In this document: one piece after another, positions 14,589 to 14,942 of the stretch
Numbering within the stretch: position 1 is the first letter of the stretch
How the letters are laid out: every line of letters begins with the position of its first letter
Assembly (NCBI GenBank): GCA_013336365.1
Contig: JAAXTT010000024.1
Span: 1-14,942 of the forward strand
From: Peptococcaceae bacterium
GTDB taxonomy: Bacteria; Bacillota; Desulfotomaculia; Desulfotomaculales; Desulfocucumaceae
Reading direction: 5' to 3'
Length of the DNA stretch: 14,942 nt
Translations under genes and position numbers: made by a program
Notes under the pieces: generated by a model
Told to the model about the DNA's origin: nothing
Seen by the model: only the letters and a program-made list of their open reading frames with translations
Databases searched by the model: none

Positions 14589-14942
14589 TTACTGCTTGTT
14601 CTTATGTTTTACAGCCGCGCCGATAAAATCCTTGAAAAGGGGATGAGCCCTATTGGGTCTAGACTTGAACTCAGGATGAAACTGGGTTGCCAGGAACCAA
14701 GGATGATCGGGCAATTCAATTATTTCAGCCAAGGAACCATCCGGTAGCGTTCCACTTATAACCATACCCATTTCTTCAATCTGAGAGCGATGCTCATTGT
14801 TCAATTCATACCGGTGTCTGTGTCTTTCGTGAATTTCATCCTGCCCATATGCCTTAAAGGCTAAGGTTCCCGGCTTGAGTTTGCAGGGATACTGACCAAG
14901 CCTCATGGTGCCGCCCTTGGCCTCAAGACATTTTTGCTCCGG
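14589..14942 (-). CDS. pyrG: CTP synthase, C-terminal 117 residues (5' cut by window)
   Basis: Final step of pyrimidine nucleotide synthesis: UTP to CTP with glutamine as nitrogen donor. Only the end of the glutamine amidotransferase domain is visible. The frame is open to the window edge and begins PEQKCLEAKGGTMRLGQYPC. Family signatures are GGTMRLG, ERHRHRYELN and QFHPEFKSRP; the latter contains the His and Glu of the Cys-His-Glu triad (HPE). The nucleophile cysteine and the synthase domain lie beyond base 14942. The stop is TAA at 14589-14591, followed by a terminator. pyrG upstream of fba is the common Bacillota order. Confidence 0.96.
   Translation of the reverse strand, partial: PEQKCLEAKGGTMRLGQYPCKLKPGTLAFKAYGQDEIHERHRHRYELNNEHRSQIEEMGMVISGTLPDGSLAEIIELPDHPWFLATQFHPEFKSRPNRAHPLFKDFIGAAVKHKNKQ

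Noticed and set aside
1..14942. Search for CRISPR arrays, insertion sequences, tRNA/rRNA, phage or defence genes
   Set aside because: No spaced repeats, transposase or integrase motifs, terminal inverted repeats or structural RNA signatures were seen; every sizeable stretch is explained by housekeeping genes.

Overview
The window is a single minus-strand block of 18 protein genes (the two at the edges are cut by the window) with very short gaps. It is housekeeping DNA from a bacterium of the Bacillota, most likely a Clostridia-type organism. Three things point there: purine-rich Shine-Dalgarno (SD) sites of the AGGAGG type before nearly every gene, frequent TTG and GTG starts, and a gene order matching the Bacillus/Clostridium pyrG-fba-tal-rho-rpmE-prfA-prmC-ywlC-mntP-ywlE-rpiB-glyA neighbourhood. 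The assignment rests on synteny and protein character only; no rRNA or tRNA is present.

In transcription order (high to low coordinates): the 3' end of pyrG (CTP synthase) closes with a clear intrinsic terminator at 14532-14567. A less conserved group follows: sppA (signal peptide peptidase), a Yip1-family membrane protein and a soluble protein with twelve paired cysteines and a basic tail. Then come two carbon-metabolism genes, fba (class II aldolase) and a fructose-6-phosphate aldolase/transaldolase, then a DUF2062 membrane protein, rho, and a radical SAM protein of unknown role. A good sigma-A promoter (7219-7247) starts a translation-centred operon: rpmE (bL31), a DUF1385 membrane protein, prfA (RF1), prmC (RF1 methyltransferase). 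After a possible second promoter come tsaC (t6A synthesis), mntP (Mn efflux), ywlE (probable protein-arginine phosphatase), rpiB (pentose phosphate) and glyA (one-carbon/serine metabolism, cut at base 1).

The functional links are plain: PrmC modifies the GGQ motif of RF1 made from the gene just upstream; TsaC and bL31 also serve translation; Fba, the transaldolase-like enzyme and RpiB handle sugar phosphates. Genes common in this neighbourhood elsewhere (spo0F, murA, glpX, tdk, spoIIR) are absent here.

Start sites deserve attention. Several longest-ORF starts look wrong, and SD position plus family alignment move them (rpmE, prfA, fba, sppA, Yip1, the Cys-rich protein, mntP). Two genes, the transaldolase-like gene and DUF2062, lack ATG/GTG/TTG where the start should be and may use ATT and CTG/ATC. 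I found no mobile element, CRISPR array, phage gene or defence system, and no gap over 300 bases. The unusual items are the two unknown proteins, the start-codon anomalies, an NLPY variant in PrmC and several intra-operon hairpins.
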